A stretch of DNA of 64,000 nt, taken from the NCBI RefSeq assembly GCF_022682495.2, contig NC_071391.1, positions 81,371,161 through 81,435,160 on the forward strand, written 5' to 3'. Shown here piece by piece: positions 9,342 through 19,843 of the stretch. Positions within the stretch are counted from its first letter, which is position 1. Each line of letters opens with the position of its first letter. Under the pieces are notes generated by a model. That model was not told the origin of the DNA and did no database searches. It saw nothing but the letters and a program-made list of their open reading frames with translations. Source of the stretch: Desmodus rotundus (Eukaryota; Chordata; Mammalia; Chiroptera; Phyllostomidae). Both the position numbers and the translations under genes were made by a program.

Positions 9342-12300
9342 TTATGTTCCAGTTAAAGGTGAGATCATATGGTACTTGTCCCTCACTTCCTGGCTTATTT
9401 CACTTAGCATAATGCTCTCCAGTTTCATCCATGCTGTTGCAAAGGGTATAAGCTCCTTCCTTCTCTCTGCTGCGTAGAATTCCATTGTGTAAATATACCA
9501 TGGTTTTTGGATCCACTCGTTTGCTGATGGGCACTTCGGTTGCTTCCAGTACTTGGCTATTGTAAATTGTGCTGCTATGAACATTGGGGTGCACAGATTC
9601 TTTTGGATTGGTGTTTCAGTGTTCTTAGGGTATAATCCCAGCAGCGGAATTACTGGGTCAAAGGGCAGTTCCATTTTTAGTTTTCTGAGGAAATTCCATA
9701 TTGTTTTCCACAGTGGCCTCACCAGTCTGCATTCCCACCAACAGTGCACAAGGGTTCCCTTTTCTCCACATCCTCTCCAACATTTGTTTGTGGATTTGTT
9801 TATGTTGGCCATTCTGACTGGTGTGAGATGATACCTCATTGTGGTTTTAATTTGCATCTCTCTGATGGCTAGTGATGCTGAGCATCTTTTCATATGTCTC
9901 TGGGCCCTCTGTATGTCTTCCTTGGAGAAGTGTCTGTTCAAGTCCTTTGCCCATTTTTTAATTGGGTTGTTTGTCTTCCTGGAGTGGAGTCGAATGAGTT
10001 CTTTATATATTTTGGAGATCAGGCCCTTGTCTGAGGTATCGTTGGCAAATATGTTTTCCCATACTGTTGGTACTCTTTGTAATTTGGTGCTGTTTTCTTT
10101 AGCCATGCAGAAGCTTTTTATTTTGATGAGGTCCCATTTGTTTATTCTTTCCTTTATGTCCCTTGCTTTAGGGGATGTGTCTGTGAGGATGTTGCTGCGT
10201 GGAATGTCTGAGATTTTCCTGCCAATGTTTTCCTCAAGGACTTTTATGGTGTTACGGCTTATATTTAAGTCTTTTATCCATCTTGAGTTTATTTTCGTGT
10301 ATGGCGTAAGTTGGTGATCGAGTTTCATTTTTTTGCACGTAGCTGTCCAGATCTCCCAACACCATCTGTTGAAGAGGCTGTTTTTGCTCCATTTTATGCT
10401 CCTGCCTCCTTTGTCAAATATTAATTGATCGTATAGACTTGAGTTTATTTCTGGGCTCTCTATTCTGTTCCATTGGTCTATGTGCCTGTTTTTATGCCAG
10501 TACCAGGCTGTTTTGATTACAGTGGCCTTGTAATACAGTTTGATATCAGGTATTGTGATCCCTCCTGCTTTGTTTTTCTTTCTCAAAATTGTTGCAGCTA
10601 TTCGAGGTCGTTTATGGTTCCATATGAATTTCTGCAATGTTTGTTCTATATCTGTGAAATATGTCATGGGTACTCTAATAGGGATTGCATTGAATCTATA
10701 AATTGCTTTGGGTAGTATGGCCATTTTGATAATGTTGATTCTTCCAATCCATGAACATGGTACATGCTTCCATTTGTTTGTATCTTCCTTAACTTCTTTC
10801 TTCAGTGTTGTGTAGTTTTCTGAGTACAGGTCTTTTACCTCCTTGGTTAGGTTTATTCCTAGGTACTTTATTTTTCTTGTTGCTATATCGAATGGGATTT
10901 TTTTCCTGATTTCTGTTTCTGCAGTTTCGTTGCTGGTGTACAGGAATGCCTTTGATTTCTGGGTATTGACTCTGTATCCAGCTGTTTTGCCAAATTCATT
11001 TATTAGGTCGAGTAGTTTTTGAGTGGAGTCTATAGGGTTTTCCATGTACACTATCATGTCGTCTGCAAACAGTGACAGTTTCATTTCCTCCTTTCCAATT
11101 TGGATGCCTTTTATTGCTTTTTCTTGTCTGATTGCTGTGGCTAGGACTTCCAATACTATGTTGAATAGGAGTGGTGAGAGAGGGCATCCTTGTCTAGTTC
11201 CTGATCTTAGTGGGAAAGCTCTAAGTTTTTGTCCATTGAGTGTGATGTTGGCTGTAGGTCTCTCATATATGGCCTTAATTATGTTGAGGACTGCTCCCTT
11301 TATTCCCACTTTGCTGAGTGTTTTTATCAGAAATGGGTGCTGTATCTTATCAAATGCTTTTTCCGCATCTATTGATATGATCATGTGATTTTTGTCTTTG
11401 CTGTTGTTGATGTGATGTATTATGTTTATTGATTTGCGAATATTGTACCATCCTTGCATCCCTGGGATGAATCCCACTTGGTCATGGTGGATGATCTTTT
11501 TAATATATTGCTGGATGCGGTTTGCTAATATTTTGTTGAGAATTTTAGCGTCTATGTTCATCAGCGATATTGGCCTGAAGTTTTCTTTCTTTGTTGTGTC
11601 TTTATCTGGTTTTGGGATTAGGATGATGTTGGCTTCATAAAAAGAGTTTGGGAGTCTTCCATCAGTTTGGATTTTTTCGAATAGTCTGTGAAGGATAGGG
11701 GTTAGTTCTTCCTTAAATGCTTTGTAGAAATCTCCTGTGAAACCATCTGGTCCAGGGCTTTTGTGTGATGGGAGTTTCTTGATGACTGCTTCAATTTCCT
11801 TTGCTGATATTGGTCTGTTCAGGTTTTCTGCTTCTTCTTCATTCAGTTTTGGAAGATTATATTTTTCTAGAAATGTGTCCATTTCATCTAGGTTTTCAAA
11901 TTTCTTAGCATACAGGTCTTCATAGTAATTTCTTACGATCCTTTGTATTTCTGTGGTATCAGTTGTAATCTCTCCACTTTCATTTCTAATTCTGTTTATT
12001 TGGATCCTCTCTCTTTTCTTTTTGATGAGCCTACTTAAAGGCTTGTCAATTTTGTTTATCTTTTCAAAGAACCAGCTCCTGGATTCATTGATCCTTACAA
12101 TTGTGCTTTTAGTCTCTATGTCATTTAGTTCTGCTCTGATCTTGGTTATTTCCTTCCTTCTGCTTGCTCTGGGCTGTTTTTGTTGTTGTTCCTCCAGTTC
12201 TTGTAGGCGTAGGGTTAGGTTGTTTGTTTGAACTGTTTCTAACTTCTTAAGGTAGGCCTGTATTGCTATGAACTTCCCTCTCAGGACTGCCTTTGCTGTG

Positions 12301-13163
12301 TCCCATAGGTTTTGGGTTGTTGTGAGTTCGTTTTCATTTGTTTCCAGGAAGTTTTTGATTTCTTCCCTAATCTCGTTCTTGACCCATTCATTGTTTAATA
12401 GCATGCTATTCAGTCTCCATGCTTTTGAGTGTTTTGGGTTTTTACCCTTGGCGTTGGTTTCTAGTTTCAGACCCTTGTGGTCAGAGAAGATGCTTGATAT
12501 GATTTCAATTTTCTTGAATTTGTTGAGGCTTGCTTTGTGTCCTATCATGTGGTCTATCTTTGAAAAAGTTCCATGGACACTTGAAAAGAACGTGTATTTT
12601 GCTTCTTTGGGATGAAAAGCTCTGTATATATCAGTTAAGTCCATTTCCTCTAAGATATTGTTAAGTGACACAATATCTTTGTTGATCTTTTGTTTGGAAG
12701 ACCTGTCCATTTTTGATAGTGGGGTGTTAAAATCCCCTACTATAATTGTGTTGCTGTCAATATCTTTCTTGAAATCCTCCAATATTTTCTTTATGTATTT
12801 GGGTGCTCCTATGTTGGGTGCATATATATTTACAATGTTTATGTCTTCTTGGTGGATTCTTCCTTTGAGTATTATGAAGTGACCTTCTGGGTCTCTCTTT
12901 ATGGCCCTTCTTTGGAAGTCTATTTTGTCTGATAAGAGTATTGCTACCCCTGCTTTTTTTTCCTGTCCGTTTGCTTGGAAAATTTTTTTCCAGCCCTTCA
13001 CTTTCAGTCTGTGTAAGTCTTTTGTCCTGAGATGGGTTTCTTGTAGGCAGCATATGTGTGGGTCATGTTTTCTTATCCATTCAGCTGTTCTATGTCTTTT
13101 GATTGGAGCATTTAATCCATTTACATTTAAGGTTATTATCGATAGGTAGTTATTCATTGCCAT
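9342..13163 (-). CDS. L1 ORF2p: endonuclease-reverse transcriptase (intact)
   Basis: 1273 aa, against 1275 in human L1. It nicks target DNA and copies L1 RNA by target-primed reverse transcription. The N-terminal apurinic-type endonuclease (about 1-235) has N13 (LNVNG), E42 (QETHL), D144 (GDFN), D204 (KIDHM) and D228-H229 (SDHKG), all at the human positions minus one. The RT domain holds the palm motif [11 protein letters not shown] and FADD with D701-D702. The C-terminal cysteine-rich segment [19 protein letters not shown] lies near residues 1125-1150. The start is the first ATG after the 46-bp spacer following ORF1, and translation is presumably by reinitiation as in other L1s. There is no internal stop or frameshift in 3.8 kb, unlike every other ORF2 in the window. 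Confidence 0.96.
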   Translation of the reverse strand: MAMNNYLSIITLNVNGLNAPIKRHRTAEWIRKHDPHICCLQETHLRTKDLHRLKVKGWKKIFQANGQEKKAGVAILLSDKIDFQRRAIKRDPEGHFIILKGRIHQEDINIVNIYAPNIGAPKYIKKILEDFKKDIDSNTIIVGDFNTPLSKMDRSSKQKINKDIVSLNNILEEMDLTDIYRAFHPKEAKYTFFSSVHGTFSKIDHMIGHKASLNKFKKIEIISSIFSDHKGLKLETNAKGKNPKHSKAWRLNSMLLNNEWVKNEIREEIKNFLETNENELTTTQNLWDTAKAVLRGKFIAIQAYLKKLETVQTNNLTLRLQELEEQQQKQPRASRRKEITKIRAELNDIETKSTIVRINESRSWFFEKINKIDKPLSRLIKKKRERIQINRIRNESGEITTDTTEIQRIVRNYYEDLYAKKFENLDEMDTFLEKYNLPKLNEEEAENLNRPISAKEIEAVIKKLPSHKSPGPDGFTGDFYKAFKEELTPILHRLFEKIQTDGRLPNSFYEANIILIPKPDKDTTKKENFRPISLMNIDAKILNKILANRIQQYIKKIIHHDQVGFIPGMQGWYNIRKSINIIHHINNSKDKNHMIISIDAEKAFDKIQHPFLIKTLSKVGIKGAVLNIIKAIYERPTANITLNGQKLRAFPLRSGTRQGCPLSPLLFNIVLEVLATAIRQEKAIKGIQIGKEEMKLSLFADDMIVYMENPIDSTQKLLDLINEFGKTAGYRVNTQKSKAFLYTSNETAETEIRKKIPFDIATRKIKYLGINLTKEVKDLYSENYTTLKKEVKEDTNKWKHVPCSWIGRINIIKMAILPKAIYRFNAIPIRVPMTYFTDIEQTLQKFIWNHKRPRIAATILRKKNKAGGITIPDIKLYYKATVIKTAWYWHKNRHIDQWNRIESPEINSSLYDQLIFDKGGRSIKWSKNSLFNRWCWEIWTATCKKMKLDHQLTPYTKINSRWIKDLNISRNTIKVLEENIGRKISDIPRSNILTDTSPKARDIKERINKWDLIKIKSFCMAKENSTKLQRVPTVWENIFANDTSDKGLISKIYKELIRLHSRKTNNPIKKWAKDLNRHFSKEDIQRAQRHMKRCSASLAIREMQIKTTMRYHLTPVRMANINKSTNKCWRGCGEKGTLVHCWWECRLVRPLWKTIWNFLRKLKMELPFDPVIPLLGLYPKNTETPIQKNLCTPMFIAAQFTIAKYWKQPKCPSANEWIQKPWYIYTMEFYAAERRKELIPFATAWMKLESIMLSEISQEVRDKYHMISPLTGT

Positions 13164-13209
13164 TATTTCCTACCTGTGTTCCTCTGTCTTTCTCTTTTCC
13201 TTCCTTTCC
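13164..13209 (-). other. Inter-ORF spacer of the L1
   Basis: 46 bp between the ORF1 stop and the ORF2 ATG, rich in A and G in L1 sense. Mammalian L1 spacers are typically a few tens of bases and place ORF2 for unconventional reinitiation. Confidence 0.85.
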
Positions 13210-14142
13210 TTAAAGCAGTCCCTTTAGCATCTCTTGCAGAGCTGGTTTGGTGGAGCTGTATTCTTTTAGACTTCTTTTGTCTGGGAAGCTCTTTATTTGG
13301 TCTTCTATCTTGATTGAGAGCCTTGCTGGGTAAAGTAGTCTTGGTTGGAGGCCTCTGGTTCTCATTACTTGGAATATTTTTTGCCATTCTCTTCTGGCTT
13401 GGAGCGTTTCCATTGAGAAGTCAGTTGCTAACCTTATCGGGGCTCCCTTGTATGTTACTTCCTTTTTCTCCCTTGCTGCCTTTAAGATCCTCTCTTTGTC
13501 TTGGAAATTTGCCATTTTAATTATGATGTGTCTTGCAGTGGGTCTCTTTGGGTTCCTCTTGCTTGGGACTCTCTGTGTTTCCTGGATTTGGGTGACTTTT
13601 TCTCTCCTCAGATTAGGGAAATTTTCCATCATTACTTTTTCAAACAGGTTTTCTATCCCTTGCTCTTCTTCTTCTCCTTCTGGTATTCCTATTATACGGA
13701 TATTGTTACGTTTCATGTTGTCCTGCATTTCCCTTATTGCCTCTTCATTCTTTCTGAGCCTCTTTTCCTTTTCTTGCTCCTTCTGGGTGTTTTTTTCTAC
13801 TTTATCCTCCAGCTCGCTGATCCGATCCTCTGCTTCATCAAGTCTGCTTTTAATTCCTTCTACTGTGTTCTTCAATTCAGAAATTGTATTCTTCATTTCC
13901 GCTTGGCTCTTGTTGATATTTTCTATTTCCTTTTTCATGTTGATATAGTTTGCAGTGAGTTCATTGTAGTTTCCTTGTAGTTTCTGGTAGTTCTCTTTGA
14001 GCTCAGAGAGCTCAGTGAGTTTCCTGATGACCATTGCTTTGAACTCAGTATCTGATAGTTGACTTGCCTCTTTTTCGGTTAGTATTCTTTCTGAGACTTC
14101 CTCCTTTCCTTTCATTTGGGAATTGTTTCTTTGTCTTCCCAT
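13210..14142 (-). CDS. L1 ORF1p: RNA-binding nucleic-acid chaperone (intact)
   Basis: 310 aa. ORF1p trimers coat L1 RNA and act as chaperones in the cytoplasmic L1 RNP. Visible organisation: a short basic N-terminus (MGRQRNN, 1-45), a long heptad-rich coiled coil (about 45-143, with EIENINKSQAEMKNTISELK and LDEAEDRISELEDKVEK), an RRM (about 145-240, starting at RIIGIPEGEEEE and including ARHIIIKM), and a C-terminal domain (about 241-310, ETLQARREWQKIF, LLYPARLS, KPALQEMLKGLL). The ATG at 14142 has A at -3 and G at +4 and begins the conserved MGRQRN start shared with the copy at 55936. No stop or shift. It is slightly shorter than human ORF1p (338 aa), mostly in the N-terminal half. Confidence 0.96.
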   Translation of the reverse strand: MGRQRNNSQMKGKEEVSERILTEKEASQLSDTEFKAMVIRKLTELSELKENYQKLQGNYNELTANYINMKKEIENINKSQAEMKNTISELKNTVEGIKSRLDEAEDRISELEDKVEKNTQKEQEKEKRLRKNEEAIREMQDNMKRNNIRIIGIPEGEEEEQGIENLFEKVMMENFPNLRREKVTQIQETQRVPSKRNPKRPTARHIIIKMANFQDKERILKAAREKKEVTYKGAPIRLATDFSMETLQARREWQKIFQVMRTRGLQPRLLYPARLSIKIEDQIKSFPDKRSLKEYSSTKPALQEMLKGLL

Positions 14143-14368
14143 TGTTTCTGAGGTTCTTCTTGTTGGCCTCTGCGTCTTAAATTGCTTTGTTCTGACTCCC
14201 TGGATTTATGATATGAACTTCTATGGTAGAATGCCAATGGGATTCGGTGGTGCTGTCTCCTTACTCTCCTGTGCTCACTGGTCTTGAGCTGACGTTTATG
14301 TGTTTAACACGGTCTATCTCTAGTCTTTTCAGCACTCCAGGTTTTGTTGTCTCACCTGTGGGAAAAAG

Positions 14369-14730
14369 AGAAAGGGGGGGCGAAAGAAAAGCAAAAAAAA
14401 AAAAAAACACACACACACACACACACAGAAAACAAACCAAAAGAAAGATGGGAAGGAGGGAAAAAGGAAATAGGAAAGGAGGAAAGGAAGGAAGGAGGGA
14501 AGAATAAAGAAAGATCGGAGGCAAGATAAGAAGGAATTTTAGCAAAAATTAAAACATAGAAATAGATAAAAGAAGGCAGGAAGAAGACATAAAAATGGTA
14601 AAGGATGGGAGGAAGAAGGAATGAAAAAAAAGAAAAAAAGAGAGAGGAAGAAGGAATTCAGGGGGAAAGGAAAAAAAAAGAAAAAGGATAAAAAAAAAAC
14701 AAAAAAAAACAAAACAAACAAAAAAAAACC
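14369..14730 (-). repeat. Low-complexity purine tract with (CA)n in the L1 5' UTR
   Basis: A/G-rich on the plus strand with A-runs, GGAA repeats and an 11-unit CA microsatellite at 14407-14428. The homologous tract in the second L1 lies at about 56155-56420 but lacks the CA run, so the microsatellite is copy-specific or lineage-specific. Confidence 0.8.
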
Positions 14731-15807
14731 TTCTGTTGGCTTTAAACCGGTCAGGTTATTTCTGCTGGTGTCCTGTCTGTGCAACGGGAGGGGGTGTTTG
14801 GAAGGATTGGTTTCACTTTTCTCTCTTCCTGGGTCACACTCTTCGCTGTTTTGTAAGTGTGGTCCCTGGCAGTCAATCAGTCCGTTGATCAGCCAATCCA
14901 GCTGCTTTGGCTCGTGACGCGTGCGCGCGCAGCAGGGGAATCCAGCTGCTTTGGGTCTGTGACGTTATTTTGTGCCCTGAGCGCGCAGCCGGCGGACCAA
15001 TAGAGCCGCCAGGGCTTGGAACGCTGGCGCGCAGGTGGCGGATTCAGCAGCCTTGGGGTTAGGACACTCGCCAGCAGCTTTGTATTTAGAAAACAGGCAC
15101 CCAGCCGGCCCTGTGCTTGGTGAGCGCGCGCAGCCCGCTGAGCCACAGGCTCTGTGCTTGGGGGCCCGATCCAGCCGCCCTGGGCTTGAGTCTCTGGGGC
15201 GGGCGGGGCCGCCCTGGGACTGAATCACGCGGCACTCGGTTCCGAGGTTTTGGGCCTGTGGGTAGAGCAGCTAGACTCTGGTCCAAATTATCTCGGAGGT
15301 TTCAGGTGTGGGCGCCCCTCCGGGGTTTCAAGTGTGGGTCCCGTTCGCTAATCTGCTCGCGCGCGACCGGACCTCAGGTGAGCGTAGCAGTCCAGGGGTG
15401 GCGGGGGAGGGGCGCCAGGGGCCTCGGCTACTACCGAGAGTTCTCTAATTAGCCCCTGAGTGTCTCTATTTTCTTTTTCTTTTTGAGAAATTCCTCCTTT
15501 TCAAGCCCCCCTGGTCTAATCAAGCACCTGGCTGCTCACAGCGCAGCCTGGCCCTCTCCCAAGACTCCTGCCGCAGCCCCTGCGCCAGGGCTGGCGCTTC
15601 TGCCGCCCTTGTACCGCGCGGTCCTGGGTCCCGTGGACCTTATTGTCCTTCAGCACTCTTCTTACCGTCAGATCTTTCAGTGTCCTCTATCTTTGGTCTC
15701 TGATCTTCGTATATGCTGGAATACTGTTGGCTGTTCGCTCTGCTCCTCAGATCAGCTAGGTATTTCCCTGGCGTTGAGGGGAAGTGGACTCCGCTCCCAC
15801 CTATGTT

Positions 15808-15818
15808 GCCGCCATCTT
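15808..15818 (-). promoter_or_regulatory. YY1-like motif at the L1 5' end
   Basis: In L1 sense this reads AAGATGGCGGC, within the first about 30 bases of the element. A YY1 site here sets correct initiation in human L1. Assignment is by motif only. Confidence 0.6.
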
Positions 15819-15838
15819 CCCCCTTAATGAAATTTCTC

Positions 15839-15856
15839 GAAATTCCCATTATTTTT
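15839..15856. repeat. TSD of the full-length L1, 5'-side copy
   Basis: GAAATTCCCATTATTTTT, identical to 9059-9076. Confidence 0.95.
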
Positions 15857-15960
15857 AAAGTTAGGAATCTGAGACTTTTAGGAGGTGAAGTGATCTGTTC
15901 AAGTCACATGGGGATATTTGTGGCAGAGAAAGAACCAGAAATAGGTCTCTTGACCCCTGT
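15857..15960 (-). repeat. MIR SINE fragment
   Basis: Reverse-strand MIR wording: 'GGAATCTGAGACTTTTAGGAGG', 'GAAGTGATCTGTTCAAGTCAC', then 'GAACCAGAAATAGGTCTC'. The full-length L1 inserted at its edge. Confidence 0.6.
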
Positions 15961-17500
15961 TCCTTTATTTTCTCATCATATCTTGGAGCTCCTCTCTATA
16001 TTATTTAGCTATTCACTCTATTTGGTATACATTTTGTAATTCCCAACCCCCTCTAAAAATCTAAAGTAATTTTTAGAGGTACAGTGTTTTATTTATTGGG
16101 TCTATATTGAACTGAGACTATTATTCTTGCAGTAGGGCAATGAGTGAACTCAAGGTCAACTTCAATTGCCAGCATTATTGAAAGTGCCTTGGTCTAATGC
16201 CCTGGAAGTTTCTTAAATGTCCATGGCAATTGGACTTTAGTCCCTTATAAATTTGCTGTCACCAGATCCAAGTGGTATCATGATCTAAAGGACAATTTAA
16301 AGGGTCAGAATCTCTGACCACAGAGTTAACACAAACATCTTCCCTTTGTTCTGTCTTCTACCTGCGTTCTGCTCTTATTCCCTCCCATTTTCATTAAAGG
16401 TTTAATTATGCTCCTTGATTTTGATCACAGATTTATTAAATGTTTAAGTATATATCCCCTGAATGATGGTTTCTCAGTAATGAGGTGCATTCAGAAGGAG
16501 AATAGCTGGTCAAGCATGGGTATAATTTGGAGGAGTTTGACATCAGCCATTTCATCTCTGACAGGGTTAATCACTACTTTGGTTTTTCAAGCCCTGGGCT
16601 TGCTGGACTGTGTATGCCAAAGGCAGTCTGGGTACCCCAAATTAATTTTAAAGACATATGACTGCTTGGAGTTCACTGAGTTATCAGCTCACAATATTAA
16701 AAGAAATTACTCATTCTAGTTCCCTTCAAATTATGAACCAAAATATAAATTGGCTAGAAATGGTTAGAAAATAATACGCCATTGTATTAGAAAAATGTCA
16801 ATAGGGATTGCTGCATGTACAGGCTAAGGCAAAATCTTAGAGTCTACCTTTCTGAAAACATGCAGGTCATGTTAGAAGAATAGCAGAGTAATGAGTTAAT
16901 CCTATTCAATAAAGACTTAATAGGTACCTCTTCTGTATAAAACACCATTTTAGATGTTAGGATAGGGAGGGTCCAAAAGTGGGTCTATGTTGGAGATGTA
17001 GTGTAAGTATGAGGATAAGAATAGTAGTCAACATTTGTCATTCTAGGCAGGATATCAGAATCATGACAGAGGTCCACATTCTGTGGGAATTCACACAGGG
17101 TATTCATCTCTATGTGGGAACAGGAAAGGCCAGAAATGGTAGTATTTAAGATGGACTCTTAAATACAGAATTTTAAAAACCTTTCTAATTTAATAGCTTA
17201 CTATTCCTTTTTATTCAATTTCTTACTAATGTAACATGTGGGTTTTCTAATAAGTTAAGTCATTCAGAGTTATATAAAGAAACATTATTTACTCTTTCCC
17301 TTCTAATCCCACTTCTCCCACCTCCAAAGTAATCGATGCCAACATTGATTTGTATAAGGTTTGTATATACTTACTCATCTAAACGTATCTACACATAGAT
17401 TACTGCCTAAAACTTTATTTTCTTGTTGTTGTTGTTATTTATTTAGTTATTTTACACAGGAGGATATTATATACATTATTTTACAATATATATTTTAAAA
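15960..17500. other. Unassigned sequence, no gene seen
   Basis: No gene recognised. A diverged ancient-repeat phrase occurs near 16900-16960 ('ATTCAATAAAGACTTAATAGG...'). The frame at 16408-16719 has no recognisable domain. Confidence 0.4.
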
Positions 17501-17790
17501 ATTTATCTATTCCCCCTTTACCTTCCACCTCCTCTCATTCACCTTCCTTTCCTTTGGTAATCACCCTACTGTTGTCTATGTCTATGAGTTGTTATTTTTT
17601 GTCTTAATCCCTTTACCTTTTTCACCCATCCCCCCAATATCCCTCCCCTCTGACAATTGTCAGTCTGTTAGTGACATAAGCCACTCAGGGATAGACAAGT
17701 ACCATATGATTTCACTTATATGTGCACTTTAATGTACAAAATAGAAACAGACTCATAGAGACAGAGAACAGACTACAATATTTTCTAATT
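17500..17790 (-). repeat. Old L1 3'-end fragment with inverted arm
   Basis: About 17500-17668 is a reverse-strand L1 3' end of an older type ('GGTAATCACCCTACTGTTGTC', 'CTTAATCCCTTTACC'). About 17670-17790 reads in the opposite orientation ('GATAGACAAGTACCATATGATTTCAC', 'AGAAACAGACTCATAGAGAC'). This again suggests twin priming. 17800-17975 holds a further faint L1-like phrase ('CATTTAGGTTGTTTCCAG'). Confidence 0.6.
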
Positions 17791-17975
17791 TAGTAAAATC
17801 CTGACTACTTCTCAACTTAAATCATATTGAACCAACTCATTTCTTTAAAGAGATGCAAAATGTTCTGTAAAATGACTATCCCAGAATTTGACCCACCATT
17901 GATAGACATTTAGGTTGTTTCCAGAATTTTGTTATACAATAGATTAAATTTTGACAGAAAGAAATGGAAACAAAG

Positions 17976-17985
17976 AGTCAAAGAA
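17976..17985. repeat. TSD of HAL1-type element 1, left copy
   Basis: AGTCAAAGAA, repeated at 21832-21841 on the far side of the composite. Confidence 0.7.
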
Positions 17986-18689
17986 GACTTCTGGCTAAGA
18001 TGGAGGTGTAGGTAGAAGTGCTTCACTTCCTCACACAACCAAAAGAATAACAATCAATATAAACACAGAAAACAAGAACTGCCAGAAAATCAAACTTCAT
18101 GGACATCTGACAACCAAGGAGTTAAAGACAAAACATTCATCCAAAGTGGTAGGAGGGGTGGAGACAGGCAGCTGGTGCAGAGAGGATGTGCAGCAAGGCA
18201 GCAGACAAGGTGGGCGAGGAAGCAGCTGGCTGACCAAGAGGACCCACAGTTGCACATGGATGAATCAGGAGGAACAACTAGGGAGTGAGACAGACCACGA
18301 AACCCAGGGTTCCAGAGTGGGAAACTAAAGCCTCAAAACCTCTGGCTATAAAAACTTGTGGGGTTTACGGGGAGGAGAAACTGCCAGTCTTACAGGAGAG
18401 CCCATTGGAGAGACCCATGGAGTCCTAGAACATTCATAAACACACCCACCTGGAAATCAGCACTTCAAATGGCACAATCCACTTGTGGGAATCAAGGGAA
18501 GTGAGGGAAGTGATGGAAAGTGGGGCAAGATCCGAGCAAGCGATCAAGCTGTATTGTTCCCCCTTTGACCTCTCCCCCACATACAGCCCCACAATGCAGC
18601 AAAGCGGATAGCCCTGCCCTGATGAATATCTAAGATTCCACCCCTTACAATGTAACAGGTGTGAGGAAGCAAAGAAATATGGCCTGAAT

Positions 18690-19503
18690 GAAAGCATAGA
18701 TCAAAACTCCAGAAAAAGAACTAAGCAACAAGGAAATAGGCAACCTATCAGATGCAGAGTTCAAAACAATGGTAATCAGGATGCTCACAGAAATGATTGA
18801 GTTCAGTCACAAAATGATGGAAGAAATGAAGTCTATACAAAATGAAATAAAGGAAAATATATAGGAAACTAACAGTGAAGGAAAGGAAACGGTGACTCAA
18901 ATCAATGATTTGGAACAAAAGGAAGACATAAACATCCAACCAGAACAGGATGAAGAAACAAGAATTTGAAAAAATGAGGAGAGTCTAAGGAACCTCTGGA
19001 ACAACTTTAAACATTCTAACTTCCAAATCATAGGGATGCCAGAATGAGAAGAGAAGAGCAAGAAATTGAAAACTTATTTGAAAAAATAATGAAGGACAAC
19101 TTCCCCAATCTGGTGAAGAAAATAAACATGGAAGTCCAGGACTCTCAGAGAATCCCAAAGCACTTGGATCCAAGAAGAAACACACCAAGACACAGCATCG
19201 TTAAGTTACCCAAGATTAAAGATAAAGAGAAAATCTTAAAAGCAGCAAAAGCAAAGGAGACAGTTACCTACAAAGGAGTTCCCATAAGACTGTCAGCTTA
19301 TTTCTCAAAAAAACCTTACAGGCAAGAAGGGGCTGGAAAGAAGTATTCAAAGTCATGAAAGGAAAGGACCTACATGTAAGATTATTCTATCCAGCAAAGC
19401 TATCATTTAGAATGGAAGGGCAGATAAAGTGCTTCCCAGATAAGATAAAGGAGTCCATCACTACCAAGCCCTTATTATATGAAATGTTAAAGGGACTTAT
19501 CTA
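18690..19503 (+). pseudogene. HAL1-type ORF1 remnant
   Basis: ORF1p-like translation in pieces. The coiled-coil part near 18720-18860 is stopped by an in-frame TAG ('GAAAATATATAG'). The RRM/C-terminal part is open in 19044-19358 (ENLFEKIMKDNFPNL, RHSIVKLPKIKDKEKILKAA, ETVTYKGVPIRLSAY) and continues in a shifted frame to KPLLYEMLKGLI. So it has at least one stop and one frameshift, plus an L1 inserted at the very end of the coding region. It cannot give a full ORF1p. Confidence 0.8.
19489..19503. repeat. TSD of nested L1, left copy
   Basis: AAAGGGACTTATCTA. The last two bases may belong to the L1. Identical to 19764-19778. Confidence 0.88.
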
Positions 19504-19763
19504 TTTTGTTTGCTTTTTTCTTCTGTTGATTATGTTCCAGTTAAAGGTGAGATCATATGGTATTTGTCCCTCACCATATGGCTTATTTCACTTAGCATAA
19601 TGCTCTCCAGTTCCATCCAAACAGGAACTACTATGAAGGACACATGGACAAAATCAAGGGGGAGGGTGGAGGTGGGGGAGGGAGGTGGGTTCAGCGGGGG
19701 TGGGGTGGAGGGATGGGGAGAAAAGGCATACAACTGTAATTGAATAACAATAATTTTTTTAAA
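19504..19763 (+). mobile_element. 260-bp 5'-inverted L1 inside HAL1 element 1
   Basis: 19504-19618 is reverse-strand L1 (ORF2 C-terminus and start of the 3' UTR), and 19619-19763 is the forward L1 3' UTR with A-rich tail, leaving out about 90 bp between the arms. It is flanked by AAAGGGACTTATCTA at 19489-19503 and 19764-19778, so the host HAL1 sequence resumes exactly where it broke. The first arm overlaps the TSD end by about two bases of microhomology. Confidence 0.92.
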
Positions 19764-19778
19764 AAAGGGACTTATCTA
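19764..19778. repeat. TSD of nested L1, right copy
   Basis: AAAGGGACTTATCTA, identical to 19489-19503. It also restores the ORF1 C-terminus and stop of the host HAL1. Confidence 0.88.
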
Positions 19779-19843
19779 AGAAAAAGAAGATCAAAAACTA
19801 TGAGCAGTAAAATGACAACAAACTCACAAACTTACTGAACCTA

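Larger units (their letters stand above)
9077..15838 (-). mobile_element. Full-length, apparently intact LINE-1
   Basis: About 6.76 kb on the minus strand with all parts in order: 5' UTR (15838-14143), ORF1 (14142-13210), a 46-bp inter-ORF spacer, ORF2 (13163-9342), 3' UTR (9341-about 9090) and an A-rich tail. A perfect 18-bp TSD flanks it. Both frames are open to their full family length with catalytic residues in place, and the 5' UTR keeps many CpGs that decay quickly in methylated old copies. Together these indicate a recent, possibly still mobile insertion. It landed between a MER5-like fragment and a MIR. The ATGGCGGC block at the 5' end matches the YY1-type L1 start. Activity itself cannot be judged from sequence. 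Confidence 0.95.
14143..15838 (-). promoter_or_regulatory. L1 5' UTR and internal promoter region
   Basis: About 1.7 kb. The distal part (15838 down to about 14900) is GC-rich with clustered CpGs, densest around 14915-15420 (for example GTGACGCGTGCGCGCGC). The part next to ORF1 (about 14730-14370) is a purine-rich low-complexity block with a short (CA)n at 14407-14428. An internal RNA polymerase II promoter in the 5' UTR is established for L1. The CpG island here belongs to the transposon and not to a host gene. Open frames on the opposite strand (15117-15452 and 15483-15827) are noted as uncertain. Confidence 0.8.

Noticed and set aside
9553..13149. Many plus-strand open frames of 60-166 codons, rich in F, L, S and I
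   Set aside because: They lie exactly opposite the intact L1 ORF2 and ORF1. Their composition is that of the antisense of A-rich codons, and none has a recognisable domain.
14407..14428. CRISPR-like or tandem array near the CA repeat
   Set aside because: It is a simple dinucleotide microsatellite in a purine-rich transposon UTR. No spaced direct repeats are present.
14900..15450. CpG island with open frames that could mark a host gene promoter
   Set aside because: It is inside the L1 bounded by the 18-bp TSD and aligns with the 5' UTR of the second L1, so it belongs to the transposon.
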